Shown here in pieces: positions 46,377 to 54,594 of a DNA stretch of 64,000 bases (position 1 is the stretch's first letter; every line of letters begins with the position of its first letter). A model generated the notes under the pieces. That model did not search any database. It had not been told where the DNA came from and was given only the letters and a program-made list of their open reading frames with translations. Where the stretch lies: positions 553,844 through 617,843 of the forward strand of contig NZ_SJPW01000006.1 of the NCBI RefSeq assembly GCF_007860125.1, in the 5' to 3' direction. This DNA comes from Rubripirellula tenax. Lineage in GTDB: Bacteria > Planctomycetota > Planctomycetia > Pirellulales > Pirellulaceae. A program made the position numbers and the translations under genes.

Positions 46377-47603
46377 ATGCGATACTCATTAGCGATAGCG
46401 GTCACATTCTTCGTGTTCTCAATCGGCAATTCACGCCTGATGGGGGACGGCATCGGCATCGGTGACGGAATCACGGACGACACGGTCGCGATACAGCGAG
46501 CCGTTGACGATGCGTCGGGCGACATTCGATTGGGTTCGGGGACGTTCCGTATCACAAAACCGATCGTCGTGAATTTGGAGAAAGTCGGCCGGACGTCATT
46601 CTCGGGCGGCGGTGTCGCCAGGATCGTGATGGACGGCCCAGGACCTGCGATTCGGATCGTGGGAACCCACGACGAAGACGTTTCTCCCACAGACGTCAGC
46701 GATTCGGTTTGGAATCGCCAGAACGGCCCGATGATCGAAGGGATCGAAATCGTCGGCAAGCATCCCCAAGCGATTGGGATTGAAGCCGACGGCACGGTAC
46801 AGTTGACGATCACGCGGCTGATTGTGAGGAACTGTGACCACGCCATTCAAATGGTTCGCCGCAACGGAAACGTATCGATTTCGCAGTGCCATCTCTTCCA
46901 GAACGCGGGCGTCGGATGTTTGATCGATCAATCAGCAGCTCAGCAGATCACGATCGCCAATTGTCACATCCACCACAACGCGAGCGGTGGGATCGTGGTC
47001 AAAAAGAGCAGCGTGCAAAGACTACGGATTGTCGCGTGTGACGCGGGTCACAACATGGGCGGCGCGTACGCTTCACCGACGCCCAACGTGCTGTTGGACG
47101 GTGCCGACGGATCGGTGACAAGCGTCATCATCGCGAACAACCACTTTGCTAACGCTCACTTCAACTTGGAACTGCGACAATGTCGCGGCGTTTCCGTCAC
47201 GGGCAACGAGTTCTTGAGCGGACGCATCAAGGACGCCATCGTTGAAGCCTGCGAAAACGTTGTCTTCACATCCAATCGATTCGAAGCAACCCGCAATGGC
47301 ATGTCGGGCGTTTCGATCGTCGATAGCCGAGGCTTGACGATCAGCTCAAACCAATTCACCGGTGTCGTCGATGGCGACGCCGCACTGGTGCTTCGCCGCT
47401 GCCAGCGAGCCAACGTGACGGGTTGCACCATCTTAGATTACGGCCGATGCGGAATCCTTTGCGAGGATGTTTTGCGAAGCCGATTATCGGACAACTTGAT
47501 CCTGAGTGATCTGCCCGATTCAGATGGCGCACCCGTCATCATGAAAGGCCGAAACGATGTCGTAATGAACGACAACACGGCCGAACGCGTGACGGAAAAG
47601 TGA
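46377..47603 (+). CDS. Secreted right-handed beta-helix protein
   Basis: 408 residues from the ATG at 46377, with a weak signal sequence (MRYSLAIAVTFFVFSIGNSRLMG). DGITDDTVAIQRAVDDASG near residue 32 is the typical opening of pectate-lyase/glycosidase beta-helix proteins. Repeated rungs such as VSISQCHLFQNAGVGCLID, ITIANCHIHHNASGGIVV, VIIANNHFANAHFNLEL and LTISSNQFTGVVDGD follow. The domain is right-handed parallel beta-helix (NosD/CASH type). No catalytic acid triad is evident, so binding or hydrolysis of a glycan are both open. It starts 140 bases from the divergent protease gene. Confidence 0.85.
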   Translation: MRYSLAIAVTFFVFSIGNSRLMGDGIGIGDGITDDTVAIQRAVDDASGDIRLGSGTFRITKPIVVNLEKVGRTSFSGGGVARIVMDGPGPAIRIVGTHDEDVSPTDVSDSVWNRQNGPMIEGIEIVGKHPQAIGIEADGTVQLTITRLIVRNCDHAIQMVRRNGNVSISQCHLFQNAGVGCLIDQSAAQQITIANCHIHHNASGGIVVKKSSVQRLRIVACDAGHNMGGAYASPTPNVLLDGADGSVTSVIIANNHFANAHFNLELRQCRGVSVTGNEFLSGRIKDAIVEACENVVFTSNRFEATRNGMSGVSIVDSRGLTISSNQFTGVVDGDAALVLRRCQRANVTGCTILDYGRCGILCEDVLRSRLSDNLILSDLPDSDGAPVIMKGRNDVVMNDNTAERVTEK

Positions 47604-47613
47604 CAATTGGCGA

Positions 47614-48999
47614 TTAGTCGACCGTGACGACCGTCGTCGCCGTTTTCAGCGGATACCAAGCGTCAATCTTGGCCGCCAAATCAGCAACAACGCCCCGGTT
47701 GTCCGCGGCCAAATTGCTTTGCTCGCTCGGATCAGCAATCAAATCAAACAACTGCGGCCCCTTTTCCGTGCGAGGATGCGTGCTGGCATAGCGATTGGTT
47801 TCGCCGTCATACGTCAGCAACAACTTCCATCTGCCCTCGATGACCCAGCGGAACAACAGCGACGCTTCGGGATTCTCGATGTCGGCAATGTCATGGGCAA
47901 AACTCTCTCCGAAAATTCGCTCTCGGTTGATCGCATCCCCGGATTCCAAATTCGGCAACAAATTCAGTCCCGGCAATCCGTCGGGCGTTTTTGCACCGGC
48001 GGCTGCCAACATGGTGGGGACGATGTCCAAACTGGTCGCCAATTCGGCGCGTTCGCCCGACACAATCTTGCCCGGCCACGAGTACATGATCGGCGTTCTG
48101 ACGCCACCTTCATACGGTGTTTGCTTGGATCGGGGTGCGTACTTGCTGCTGGCGGGGTCTTGAATCCAACCGTTGTCGGTCAAGTAAACGAACATCGTAT
48201 TTTCGCGTTGGCCCTTGTCGTCGATCAACTTCATGACTTCACCGCATGTTTCGTCAAACCACTCGCACATCGCAAAGTACTTGGCGACCGAAATTGGCGT
48301 TTCGTCATTGCGGTACTTCTTTAGAATGCGCTCCGGCGGAGTGTGCGGCGAATGGGGCATGAACGGTGCGTACCACAAGAAGAACGGCTTTTGCTCGCTG
48401 ACGGCCATATCGACAAACTCAGCGATCGGTTCAATCCCCTTGCGTCCGATGTTCAGCCCGTCATCGCCGTGCCGACCGCCGCGCTGCGGAAAACCACGGG
48501 TCATGCCGTGCGTGAAGCCGGCGTTTTGAAAACTACCTTCCCAAAGTTTGCCGCTTTGGTGACTGAGGTACCCTCGTTCGCCCAGCAGTCTGGGAATCGC
48601 CCCCAATCGATCCAAGTTGGCAATCAGTTGGGCGCGACGTTGATTGTAAAGTTCCGAATCGGGCTCGGCGTACTTCGGCGATGGGTCATTTCCGGTGACG
48701 CCATGTGTCGAAGCATAATGCCCAGTCAACAGCGTCATCAGCGACGGACGACACAAACCGGTCGGCACGTAGCCACGAGGAAAAACGGCGCTACGTCGCG
48801 CCAATTCGTCCAAATTTGGCGTTTGAATCGATTCGTGTCCCATGAAGCTGTAGTCGGTCCAAGCCTGATCGTCGGACAACAACAGCACGATATTCGGCGG
48901 GCGATCTTGGCCCAACGCGATGGGTCCCAAAACGCTCGATCCCGACGAAATCACGCCAGCAAGGCAAGCAAACACAAACGCACAGTATCGGGGCTTCAC
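47614..48999 (-). CDS. Secreted sulfatase with variant CRPSL active-site motif
   Basis: 461 residues from GTG at 48999, which has AAAGGA eight bases upstream; TTG 49035 is less likely. A signal peptide (CAFVFACLAGVISSGSS) precedes NIVLLLSDDQAWTDYSFMGH (metal ligands) and the active-site segment VPTGLCRPSLMTLLTGHYAS. Cys83 is followed by R-P-S-L, so the C-x-P-x-R formylglycine signature has Leu in place of Arg. Further motifs are YLSHQSGKLWEGSF, PFFLWYAPFMPHSPHTPPERIL and VYLTDNGWIQ with TPYEGGVRTP. A GNDPSP phrase follows the active site. It is probably a polysaccharide sulfatase of a distinct subfamily. Confidence 0.92.
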   Translation of the reverse strand: MKPRYCAFVFACLAGVISSGSSVLGPIALGQDRPPNIVLLLSDDQAWTDYSFMGHESIQTPNLDELARRSAVFPRGYVPTGLCRPSLMTLLTGHYASTHGVTGNDPSPKYAEPDSELYNQRRAQLIANLDRLGAIPRLLGERGYLSHQSGKLWEGSFQNAGFTHGMTRGFPQRGGRHGDDGLNIGRKGIEPIAEFVDMAVSEQKPFFLWYAPFMPHSPHTPPERILKKYRNDETPISVAKYFAMCEWFDETCGEVMKLIDDKGQRENTMFVYLTDNGWIQDPASSKYAPRSKQTPYEGGVRTPIMYSWPGKIVSGERAELATSLDIVPTMLAAAGAKTPDGLPGLNLLPNLESGDAINRERIFGESFAHDIADIENPEASLLFRWVIEGRWKLLLTYDGETNRYASTHPRTEKGPQLFDLIADPSEQSNLAADNRGVVADLAAKIDAWYPLKTATTVVTVD

Positions 49000-49126
49000 G
49001 GTCACGATTCCTTTACAAATAGGTCGGGGGAGCAATTATCGCGTCATCGAGTGTCGGCAAACGATGCTCAAACGGTTAAATTGAAAGAACAGATTAGCTT
49101 CCGCACCCCAACGATTCGAGTGCCGA

Positions 49127-51025
49127 ATGGACCATGTTACCCGCTCTCACGTCCCATCATTCGGGTTCCATGCCATTTTTTTGATGGCGTTCGCTTTGAC
49201 GGCGGCGCTGAGTGTTCAAGCCGACGATTCGAACGCGGGCGGCACCAAAGTCAGCGGCTGGACCGTTCGCCAACTGATCGAACAATTAGGCGCCGACAGC
49301 TACGCGACACGGACGCGAGCGATGGAGCGATTGCAAAGGATGGGCCTGGAAGCGTTCGACGAACTTCACCTAGCCCAATTTCATCCTGACATCGAAATCG
49401 AGATGGCGGCGCGATACTTGGTCAGCAGTTTGCTGGTCAGTTGGTCCAAAGAAACCGATCCAACAGAAGTACGCGAAGCACTGTACGAATACGGCGCGCA
49501 AAACGAGACAGATCGAAATAGCAGGATCGAATTGCTGGCCGAACTCTCCGAACGCAGGGGGCTACAGGCACTCGTGCGGCTGACCCGTTTCGAGACCTCA
49601 CTCCGATTGAGCCGAACGGCCGCATTGGCATTGATGCAGCAACCAATGAGTGACGACGAAGCAATCCGTCGACGCAACGCCCAGTGGATCGAAGAAGGAC
49701 TCGACGACAACGATCGCCAAGCATCACAATGGTTGAAGACAAATGCAAAAGACTTATCTCAAGGCGGATACTCGGCCGATCGATGGCGAGAGCTGATCGC
49801 AGTCCAGCGAAACGAGATCGATGCATCAACTTCTCAAGCCGCGACGCGGCCATCGGTCTTGGAGCTCGTCCAGGTCTGTGCGACTCGCGCGATCGAATCG
49901 GGGAACCGAAACGAAGCACTCCAACTGGCTCGGTCGAACATCGATTTGATCGATCCGACGTCACGCCACCTCGTCGATGCATGTTCGTGGGCGATCGATC
50001 ATCAACTGCATCCATTTGTGCTGGACATGCGATCTCAATTTTCACCCATGTTCGACCAGCAACCGGTGCTGCTATACGGGGCCGCCGAAGCAGAAAAAGT
50101 TGGTGGTGATGATGCCAAAGCGGAAGCCTTAGCCGACAAGGCACTTGAGATCCGCCCCTTTCCCGCCAACGAAGAGGAACGGAAAAAGTGGTCACCTCGC
50201 GAGGTCGAGGAAACGGCTCAATCACACTTTGAAATCGGTGCCAGTTTGGAAGAACGCGGTTTGTTCCACTGGGCCGAACGTGAATTTCGCAAGATCATCG
50301 AACACCTAGAAGTTGATGCGGCACCCTCGGCGGTCGTTCGCGGTCGTTTGGCGCGGATGCTTGGCGAATTGGAACGACACGAAGCCGTGGTCGAGGTTCT
50401 GGAGCCGTTGGTTCAACGTGTCGAGAAAGACGACAAAATGAAACAACGGTTGAATTTGATGTTCGTCCAGTACAACGATTTCCGCGCCGAGATGACGTAC
50501 CACAGCGCGCTCGCCAAGATCAAGAAAGGCAAAGTCGATGAAGGTCGCGACTTATTGGTCTTAGCCTTTTCGTTGTCTGAATCGCCGGTGGATATCCTGA
50601 TCACGATGTATCGGACCGACGGTGACGACGGATGGAAGGCATTGGTCCAGTCAAAGTTGGTAGCCGAAGTTCGCAAGGCCGACGCGGAATTGCAGCGAGC
50701 GATCGTTCAATCACAAGGCAAGTCGAACGATCCGATCGTCGCCAACTTGATGAACCAGTACGCGTGGTTGGTTAGCAATACCGAAGGCGATTACCGAAAA
50801 GCACTCGACTTCAGTCTGCGGTCGTTGGAAATGGACGCCGACTATGCAAAGTACGACACCTGTGCCCGCTGCTATTTCGCGGTCAAGGACTATGACAATG
50901 CGCTGCTGATGCAAAAGCGGGCGCTAAAGTTGATGCCCCATTCGCCGCCGCTGGTGCGGCAGTTGAAACAGTTCGAAGAAGCCCGCGCGAAAGCCGAAAA
51001 CGAAATGGCCAAAGCCATCGAATAG
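49127..51025 (+). CDS. Secreted HEAT/TPR-type repeat protein
   Basis: 632 residues from the ATG at 49127 with a signal peptide (FGFHAIFLMAFALTAALSVQA). Residues 45-200 are HEAT-like (TVRQLIEQLGADSYATRTRAMERLQRMG is the usual planctomycete opening). The remainder is TPR-like with units such as AQSHFEIGASLEERGLFHWAEREFRKI and DYDNALLMQKRALKLMPHSPP. It is probably a periplasmic scaffold. The promoter region is shared with the divergent sulfatase gene, with about 130 bases between starts. The function is not known. Confidence 0.87.
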   Translation: MDHVTRSHVPSFGFHAIFLMAFALTAALSVQADDSNAGGTKVSGWTVRQLIEQLGADSYATRTRAMERLQRMGLEAFDELHLAQFHPDIEIEMAARYLVSSLLVSWSKETDPTEVREALYEYGAQNETDRNSRIELLAELSERRGLQALVRLTRFETSLRLSRTAALALMQQPMSDDEAIRRRNAQWIEEGLDDNDRQASQWLKTNAKDLSQGGYSADRWRELIAVQRNEIDASTSQAATRPSVLELVQVCATRAIESGNRNEALQLARSNIDLIDPTSRHLVDACSWAIDHQLHPFVLDMRSQFSPMFDQQPVLLYGAAEAEKVGGDDAKAEALADKALEIRPFPANEEERKKWSPREVEETAQSHFEIGASLEERGLFHWAEREFRKIIEHLEVDAAPSAVVRGRLARMLGELERHEAVVEVLEPLVQRVEKDDKMKQRLNLMFVQYNDFRAEMTYHSALAKIKKGKVDEGRDLLVLAFSLSESPVDILITMYRTDGDDGWKALVQSKLVAEVRKADAELQRAIVQSQGKSNDPIVANLMNQYAWLVSNTEGDYRKALDFSLRSLEMDADYAKYDTCARCYFAVKDYDNALLMQKRALKLMPHSPPLVRQLKQFEEARAKAENEMAKAIE

Positions 51026-51597
51026 CGCCTCGTTACCCGAACCCGCAGCACCCGTCACACGCGACGGCCGCGCCTGCATTGACGGCAAGTCAAGGATCTC
51101 CTCATGCTTCCTGCAGCCCGGCCGCGAAAACGTGATAACAGGTCCCTTGCGTACGATCCGACGCTTCCCGCTGCGCTCGCGTCTGCGTTAGAACCGCTGA
51201 CAAAAAGCTAACAAGGAAGTGCTCACCCCAGAGGCTCAGCGTACTACGCCCCTCGAAGCCGTTGATCATAGGTAAAAGACTTTCGTTCCAAACCAGTCCT
51301 TCAGGTGAGAAACATTGCTATCCGACCTGGTGTGTATTCGGGTTGACCGCTGACGGGGTCTCTTTCCTCGCTGCCGCATCTTGCCCGTTCTTTGCAATGC
51401 TCCGCATTCGCCTTGCTTGACGACCCCGCCGAAATTGCTTGACGCGAGAACGGGAAAAGGGTTAAACCGCAGCTCAAAAGTGTATAAGTGGCTGTGAGCC
51501 ACTCATACCATTTTAAAAACGGTATAAGTATGAATGTCCCACCACTTGTCCCCAAGTAATCTCGGTTAAGAACAAGTTCCCCGACTGAATTCCGCAC
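51026..51597. other. Intergenic region, about 570 bp, with tandem hairpins
   Basis: No gene is supported with confidence; a 78-residue minus-strand frame at 51502-51266 has no recognisable features. Two adjacent perfect or near-perfect hairpins sit near the end: GTGGCT-GTG-AGCCAC at 51488-51502, and ATACC...GGTAT with an internal TTTT/AAA pairing at 51505-51525. They lie 70-110 bases before the EEP nuclease start and may be regulatory or an old terminator. Confidence 0.5.
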
Positions 51598-52266
51598 ATG
51601 AAGATCGCAACATGGAACGTAAACAGCGGTTCAATCGGTGACCGGCTTTCCGAACTGCGTTCGGAATACAGCACCGACATCGTTGCAATGCAAGAGTCCG
51701 CTGAACCAATCGACGGATCGAAAACTTGCCTTTGGGCTGGCGATCTGAAACACAAGGGTGTTTCTCTGTCGTCAACGTTACCGAATGAACTCGCTCAATT
51801 TGATGGTGAATCATCTCCATCCGTAGCTTGTCGCTTCGCTGACTCCGAACTTGGCGCATTTAACGTCCTGGCGTTGTGGGCGAAGCCCACGCCCTCGTAC
51901 TACGCGGATTTACTCCGAACCATCGAACTTCACCGCACATTCATTCGTGAACGACCAACGATTGTAATGGGGGACTTTAACATGAGCGTTCGTGTTCATT
52001 CGAAGGGCAAGCAGTTCTACTTGTTGAATGGTCTGCTAAATCACGACTTTGACCTCCATTCCGCGTATCACGAGCATACGAACGAACGATTCGGGATGGA
52101 AACGATGACAACGCTGTATCATAAGTGGGGCTCTGCAGGGTGTTTTCATTGCGACTTCGTTTACGTTCCCTCTGCGTGGATTCCCCGACTCCGATCGGTT
52201 ACGATTCCGGGGTATTCCAAGTTCACAACCAGCGACCACCGACCCGTCGTTTGCGACTTCAGGTGA
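51598..52266 (+). CDS. Endonuclease/exonuclease/phosphatase (EEP) family protein
   Basis: 222 residues from the ATG at 51598 with no signal peptide. EEP motifs are KIATWNVNSGSIGDRL (first Asn), DIVAMQES (catalytic Glu), TIVMGDFNMS (Asp/Asn pair), and the final TSDHRPVVCDF (Asp-His). A small divergent member, probably a metal-dependent nuclease or phosphatase. The stop at 52266 is directly followed by a palindrome of attC type (see next entry), the arrangement of a gene cassette. Substrate unknown. Confidence 0.85.
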   Translation: MKIATWNVNSGSIGDRLSELRSEYSTDIVAMQESAEPIDGSKTCLWAGDLKHKGVSLSSTLPNELAQFDGESSPSVACRFADSELGAFNVLALWAKPTPSYYADLLRTIELHRTFIRERPTIVMGDFNMSVRVHSKGKQFYLLNGLLNHDFDLHSAYHEHTNERFGMETMTTLYHKWGSAGCFHCDFVYVPSAWIPRLRSVTIPGYSKFTTSDHRPVVCDFR

Positions 52267-52267
52267 C

Positions 52268-52358
52268 GCAAATCGGCGGGGAACCATCGGATGCAACGGA
52301 GGCCGCGAGTCGAGCTTATTGAAGTGGAGAGTCGCTCGCGCGGCACCGCTGAACCGTA
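52268..52358 (+). other. Integron attC-like palindrome after the EEP gene
   Basis: Starts within two bases of the EEP stop. It contains GGGGAACCATCGGATGCAAC, then an imperfect palindrome: GCCGCGAG (52302-52309) pairs with CTCGCGCGGC (52335-52344) with a two-base bulge, a spacer with GAAGTGGAGA, and ACCGCTGAACCGT at the end. The run GAACCATCGGATGCA followed by a bulged stem is what I remember of attC-type repeats in Rhodopirellula-type genomes. No integrase gene is in the window. Assignment is by memory and structure, not by search. Confidence 0.5.
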
Positions 52359-52458
52359 CCACTATGAAGTCCTTGGTTTGACCAGAGGCGTCCGGCCGCT
52401 TTTTTGGATTTTGTTTTACATTGCGTTTGGCTGGTTTGTTGGAGGCGTCAACGATTGA
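52291..52458 (+). CDS. Possible 55-residue single-helix membrane protein
   Basis: An ATG at 52291 opens a 55-codon frame, MQRRPRVELIEVESRSRG then TAEPYHYEVLGLTRGVRP, ending in a strong hydrophobic helix LFWILFYIAFGWFVGGVND. The helix preceded by Arg is protein-like. However, the first part coincides with the attC-like palindrome, so the true start may be later or the frame may be chance. Low confidence. Confidence 0.3.
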   Translation: MQRRPRVELIEVESRSRGTAEPYHYEVLGLTRGVRPLFWILFYIAFGWFVGGVND

Positions 52459-53251
52459 ACTTGAAACGTCTCACGAGTCCGATTCGGTACTAAACGACTA
52501 TTCGAGGTGTCGACGCCTTGGTGCTTGTTTGCACCGGTCCAGTTGACGGCGTCGTCTCATCATTCCTTGCAGTGCTCTTGATCCGGGGGGGATCCATTGC
52601 GGGCAGGTGGCCGGCCACATTCTTTAGGGGACATCGAAGGCAAGTGATATCAACATCGCTTGGTGCCAGGCTTGGTGAGTGGTCCCGGCGACGGGGGAGT
52701 CCTGTTTGGTCGCTCGTTGACCTTTTCGGTCAACTTGTTTGGGTGGTTGGTTTGAAAGGTGGCTGTTGGTTGATGATTGAAAAAGTCCTCGGGCCGCCGC
52801 ATTCGTTATCAGAAGGTCGAAGATTCGCCTCAGCCACGGTATCCGCGATCGGCCCGATGGTGAGTCAGGTTATCGCGGGACTGCGGCGTGGGCTGCCGCG
52901 ACGTTTCGTCGCCCGCGATCCCCCGACCGATGGACGTTTGGGCTCGTTGCTGTGCAGTTCTCCGGCGGGGCGAACTTTGGGCCGTTTCACCTTCAGCTTC
53001 ACCTCCTCTGGTGCAGTCTTCGGCAACAGCTTCGTGGAGTCCCATTCCGTTTTGTCTCGCATCATCGCCCATGCGATCACGGCCAGCTGCCTTGGATCTC
53101 ACCTTGCGCTGATGCAAAGGGCTGTGCGTTTTTCTTCTTAAGGCATGGCGATCGGTTAACTCGGAAGCCGCTATAATTGACATCGTGGATCTTGCCAAAA
53201 GTTCTGGGGAGACGATTACGTTTGGAGGGATCTTCAGAAGGATCCGTTGTA
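52459..53251. other. Gene-poor region, about 790 bp
   Basis: Open frames exist on both strands but look unlike proteins apart from the possible transposase tail listed separately. The + strand frame at 52518-53141 is Ser/Arg/Gly-rich without motifs, and I regard it as antisense noise. Confidence 0.5.
52865..53101 (-). pseudogene. Possible transposase C-terminal remnant
   Basis: After an in-frame stop at 53101, this minus-strand frame reads DPRQLAVIAWAMMRDKTEWD then STKLLPKTAPEEVKLKVKRP. The phrase LAVIAWAMMRD.T.W resembles the C-terminal segment of IS110-type transposases from memory. No catalytic region is present and no inverted repeats were found. It is weak evidence; the Lys/Pro-rich tail could also belong to another decayed gene. 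Confidence 0.25.
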
Positions 53252-54307
53252 GTGAACATCATCCGTCGAATACTGTCTGCGTCGCTTGCTGTGGTCAGCT
53301 GTCTCGGTTGCAGGTCGCAGTCCGTCGAACCGCCAGTTGGCGTGATGTCTGATCGCAAGCTCGGTTTCGGAGTGACCGAGGGCAGCGTCGGTTACGAGTT
53401 GGCGTTTGCGTCGGCCAAACACGCGGGGATCCAGTTCATCGAGCTGCCTCAGCAGTGGGATGAAATCGAAACTTCGCCTGGCAAGTACGAGAGCGAATTC
53501 GTCTCGTTGGCGAACCGGGTTTATCCTGCGCTCGACACCGCGATCGTGCTGTCGCTCAATCCGATCGACACCAACGCACTGCGGATCCCTGAACACCAGC
53601 GGGATTCGCCATGGGAATCGGACGAACGGATTGATGCGTTTTGTAGATGGGTTGACTGGACGCTCGCTCAGCTTCCTGACGCGACTGTTCAGGCGATTGC
53701 GATTGGTAACGAGGTTGACGGTTGGTTCGCGGAGCATCCTGAAGAACTCGCAGGCTACATAGATTTCTTCAGCGCCGTCGTTGATCATATCCACGGCAAG
53801 CATCCTAGTATTCCTGTTGGCGTTAAAATCACGTTCGCGGGGCGGACTGGTGAACTTGTATCTGACTTCAACAAACTCGAATTGTCTGCCGATGTTTGCA
53901 TGTTGACCTACTACCCGCTCGACGAGTCATTCCAGGTGCGACCGCCTTCGAGCATCGAAGCCGACTTTGCCGAAATGATTGTATTCGCTGAAGGTCGACC
54001 TATTCATCTTCTCGAGGCTGGTTTCCCGAGCGGTTCCGCATGCGGCAGTTCGTTGGATATCCAAGCCCAGTTTGTCGACGCGATGTTTGCCGCTTGGGAC
54101 AAGCATGTCGAGGCGTTGCCAGTCGTAAATTTCGTTTGGACCTGCGACCTCTCGCAGGCCGAAGTCGATACGATGACGAAGTACTACGGAGTCGAGTTGC
54201 CGGCGTTTGCCGAGTACCTGGGTACGCTGGGTCTGCGGACCCGTGACGGAAATCCCAAGCCAGCATGGAGCAGAGTGAGGGATCACGTCGCCAGCAGGGT
54301 GAAATGA
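53252..54307 (+). CDS. Glycoside-hydrolase-like (clan A barrel) lipoprotein
   Basis: 351 residues from GTG at 53252, with AGAAGGA about ten bases upstream. The signal peptide ends in a lipobox-like VVSCLGC. The mature protein reads like a TIM barrel: FGVTEGSVGYELAF, FIELPQQWDEIETSPGKYE, IVLSLNPIDTNALRIP, IAIGNEVDGWF (Glu154 as candidate acid/base), VCMLTYYPLDES, PIHLLEAGFPSG (Glu255 as candidate nucleophile) and VVNFVWTCD. The N-E strand followed by a later E-x-G fits clan GH-A. It is probably a surface-anchored beta-glycosidase. The exact family is not assigned. Confidence 0.78.
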   Translation: MNIIRRILSASLAVVSCLGCRSQSVEPPVGVMSDRKLGFGVTEGSVGYELAFASAKHAGIQFIELPQQWDEIETSPGKYESEFVSLANRVYPALDTAIVLSLNPIDTNALRIPEHQRDSPWESDERIDAFCRWVDWTLAQLPDATVQAIAIGNEVDGWFAEHPEELAGYIDFFSAVVDHIHGKHPSIPVGVKITFAGRTGELVSDFNKLELSADVCMLTYYPLDESFQVRPPSSIEADFAEMIVFAEGRPIHLLEAGFPSGSACGSSLDIQAQFVDAMFAAWDKHVEALPVVNFVWTCDLSQAEVDTMTKYYGVELPAFAEYLGTLGLRTRDGNPKPAWSRVRDHVASRVK

Positions 54308-54594
54308 CGATGACAAGAATACAAACTGACTTGGCTTAGAGTTGCGACCGGCGCGATTGAAAATCGCGGCAGCCGATCAACGCTCAAGATAAATCGACGT
54401 TACGAATTCGTGGACTGAATGATGACGGTGGCCAATCTATTTTCGGCGAGACTGTGGGCGCCTAGCCCGGAGCGTCGACTTTCGCTTTATAGAATACGTG
54501 TATTCCCGCAGCCTCTGCTACCGATGGCATGTTGGGTCTCTGTTTTTAGACGCGTCGCCCATCAGTGAACCGATAGCCCATCAAGGCTGAGTTA
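54308..54594. other. Spacer before the ankyrin gene
   Basis: About 290 bases with no gene seen. It contains the first copy of the 15-bp direct repeat listed separately. Confidence 0.4.
54576..54590 (+). repeat. 15-bp direct repeat, copy 1
   Basis: GCCCATCAAGGCTGA, four bases before the ankyrin start. It recurs exactly at 56265-56279, 56 bases after the ankyrin stop. An imperfect third copy (CGCCCATCAGTGAAC) lies at 54556-54570. Confidence 0.7.

Noticed and set aside
51266-51502. 78-codon minus-strand frame in the spacer before the EEP gene
   Set aside because: It is Arg/Ser-rich, without domain or homology that I know, and ends in the hairpin area; not enough support.
52518-53141. 207-codon + strand frame in the gene-poor region
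   Set aside because: Its composition is unlike a protein, and the opposite strand gives a more coherent sequence; it is probably noise.
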